The notes under the pieces are model-generated. The model saw only the letters and a list, made by a program, of their open reading frames with translations, was not told the DNA's origin and searched no databases. 6,758 nt of DNA from Flavobacterium sp. (GTDB lineage: Bacteria; Bacteroidota; Bacteroidia; Flavobacteriales; Flavobacteriaceae): the NCBI GenBank assembly GCA_003449615.1, contig DMHA01000198.1, positions 1 to 6,758 on the forward strand. The letters are read 5' to 3'. The first letter of the stretch is position 1, and the number at the start of each line of letters is the position of its first letter. Both the position numbers and the translations under genes were made by a program. Below, one piece after another: positions 5,520 to 6,758 of this stretch.

Positions 5520-6728
5520 TTAGATTGAATTCGCCACAATAAACCCAGTTGTCCAAGCATTCTGAAAGTTAAATCCGCCAGTAATGGCATCTATATTAAC
5601 GATTTCGCCAGCAAAATAAAGGTTTTTGTGTAATTTGCTTTCCATAGTTTTGAAGTTGATTTCCTTTAAATCAATGCCACCTGCGGTTACAAATTCTTCC
5701 TTAAAAGTACTTTTTCCATTGACTTGAAAACTGGAATTCGTCAATTGATTCGTCAAATTTTGCAATTGAATTTTGGATAAATCGGCCCATTTGGTTTCAT
5801 CGGAAATATTGGAAGCCAAAACTAAACTTTCCCACAATCGATTTGGAAAGTCAAAAGGAGATTTTTTTGAAACTGCTTTCTTGGCATTTTCCTGTTTCAA
5901 ATCTTTGAGGATTTTTTCAGCTTCATCGGTGTCAACATCGTTGAGCCAATTGACGAAAATCGTAAATTTATAATTTTTTTCGGATAAAATTCTTGCACCC
6001 CAAGCCGAAAGTTTTAAAATCGCTGGACCGCTCATTCCCCAATGCGTGATTAACAAAGGACCTGTTGAAGTCAATTTAGTGTCTTTTACTTTGACCGAAA
6101 CAATTGCCGAAACTCCTGGAAGCTCTTTTATTCTCGTGTCTTTGATGTTGAAAGTAAACAGGGAAGGAACTGGGCTAACGATGGCGTGACCAAAAGTTTG
6201 CAGCATTTCCCAAATTTTTGGATTACTTCCCGTGGCGAGAATTAATTTTTCGGTAATGTAATTTTCTTTTTGGGTTTCTATTTTCCAAAGTTGATTGGCC
6301 CTAAAAATCGATTGGACGCTTTGTCCAGTCAAGACAGTAATTCCTAATTTTTGAGTGGCTTCGAGAAAACAATCGATGATGGTTTGCGAAGAATTCGAAA
6401 CAGGAAACATTCGTCCGTCATCTTCAATTTTGAGTTCTACTCCGTGATTGCTGAACCATTCGACGGTATCTCCCGAGCAAAATTGATGAAAAGAGCCACG
6501 CAATTCTTTCTCGCCACGAGGATAAAATTTCACCAGTTCGTTGGGTTCAAAACAGGCGTGCGTGACGTTGCATCTTCCGCCACCAGAAATTCTGACTTTG
6601 GACAATACTTCGTTGCCACGTTCGAGAATGGCCACTTTCGTTTTCGGATTTTTCTCTACAATATTTATTGCCGTGAAAAATCCCGCTGCTCCACCGCCTA
6701 CAATTATAATGTCAAAATTTTGATTCAT
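5520..6728 (-). CDS. HI0933/BaiN family NAD(P)/FAD-dependent oxidoreductase (YhiN-like)
   Basis: This is a flavoprotein of the HI0933 family, often annotated as BaiN or aminoacetone oxidase-like. The physiological substrate is not established for most members. The 402-residue length is normal. The N-terminal Rossmann motif is DIIIVGGGAAGFFTA (6-20, GGGAAG at 11-16), with the ribose-binding acid at E37 in AILERG. Family signatures follow: KVRISGGGRCNVTH (44-57), FYPRG (68-72), the DDGRMFPVS segment (103-111), LATGSNP (164-170), and TGPLLITHWGMSGPAIL (222-238). The C-terminal FAD-closing motif is AGEIVNIDAITGG plus FNFQNAWTTG (373-395). All landmarks are intact. The ATG at 6728 gives the standard start MNQNFDIII just before the FAD motif. 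Only 30 bases of upstream sequence are in the window, and they contain a dispersed repeat. The gene converges on the TerB-like gene, with 45 bases between stops. The bile-acid role of BaiN should not be assumed here. Confidence 0.92.
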   Translation of the reverse strand: MNQNFDIIIVGGGAAGFFTAINIVEKNPKTKVAILERGNEVLSKVRISGGGRCNVTHACFEPNELVKFYPRGEKELRGSFHQFCSGDTVEWFSNHGVELKIEDDGRMFPVSNSSQTIIDCFLEATQKLGITVLTGQSVQSIFRANQLWKIETQKENYITEKLILATGSNPKIWEMLQTFGHAIVSPVPSLFTFNIKDTRIKELPGVSAIVSVKVKDTKLTSTGPLLITHWGMSGPAILKLSAWGARILSEKNYKFTIFVNWLNDVDTDEAEKILKDLKQENAKKAVSKKSPFDFPNRLWESLVLASNISDETKWADLSKIQLQNLTNQLTNSSFQVNGKSTFKEEFVTAGGIDLKEINFKTMESKLHKNLYFAGEIVNIDAITGGFNFQNAWTTGFIVANSI

Positions 6729-6738
6729 GTTCTTTTTT

Positions 6739-6758
6739 TAAACCATTAAGAGAGTTAA
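6739..6758. repeat. Dispersed repeat, copy 2 (cut by window edge)
   Basis: TAAACCATTAAG followed by AGAGTTAA matches 18 of 20 positions of 4112-4131. It begins 11 bases upstream of the flavoprotein ATG. The ATTAAG unit recurs 9 bases later as GTTAA, consistent with the same 9-bp period, and the repeat probably continues past the window. Confidence 0.6.

Noticed and set aside
6351..6749. 132-codon plus-strand frame opposite the flavoprotein 5' end
   Set aside because: It mirrors the conserved FAD-binding region on the other strand and is best explained as a shadow.

Overview
The window looks like chromosomal DNA from a member of the Bacteroidota, most likely a Flavobacterium-like species. The signs are low GC, A-rich leaders without clear Shine-Dalgarno sequences, candidate promoters resembling the Bacteroidota TAnnTTTG -7 element, signal peptides cleaved before Q, and protein families with close flavobacterial relatives. 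These assignments come from reading motifs and from memory of the families; no search was run.

Layout. From 1 to 509 (minus) is the 5' part of serS, cut by the window edge. A 230-base intergenic region separates it from two small exported proteins at 740-1300 and 1310-1855 (plus). They are 9 bases apart, both look like beta-barrel outer-membrane proteins, and they probably form one transcript ending at a strong hairpin terminator (1873-1910). That terminator also lies just past the end of the convergent prc/ctpA-type S41 protease gene (1925-3493, minus). Upstream of the protease come a REP-like repeat and then a deoxycytidylate deaminase-family gene (3630-4058, minus). A repeat- and hairpin-rich gap follows, then a HupE/UreJ-family membrane protein gene (4248-4841, minus). 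A 195-base divergent promoter region separates that gene from a TerB-like gene (5037-5474, plus). A convergent HI0933/BaiN-type flavoprotein gene (5520-6728, minus) closes the window.

Most of the window is housekeeping or conserved flavobacterial content: translation, periplasmic protein turnover, pyrimidine nucleotide supply and a conserved flavoprotein. The less conserved part is the two-gene barrel cassette, which I cannot assign a function. I see no mobile element, CRISPR array, toxin-antitoxin pair, defence island or RNA gene, and nothing that amounts to a convincing undescribed multi-gene system. The points most worth a second look are a G8 tract inside the TerB-like gene, a dispersed 9-bp-period ATTAAG repeat found upstream of two genes, the REP-like element that falsely extends the protease reading frame, and the orphan barrel pair.
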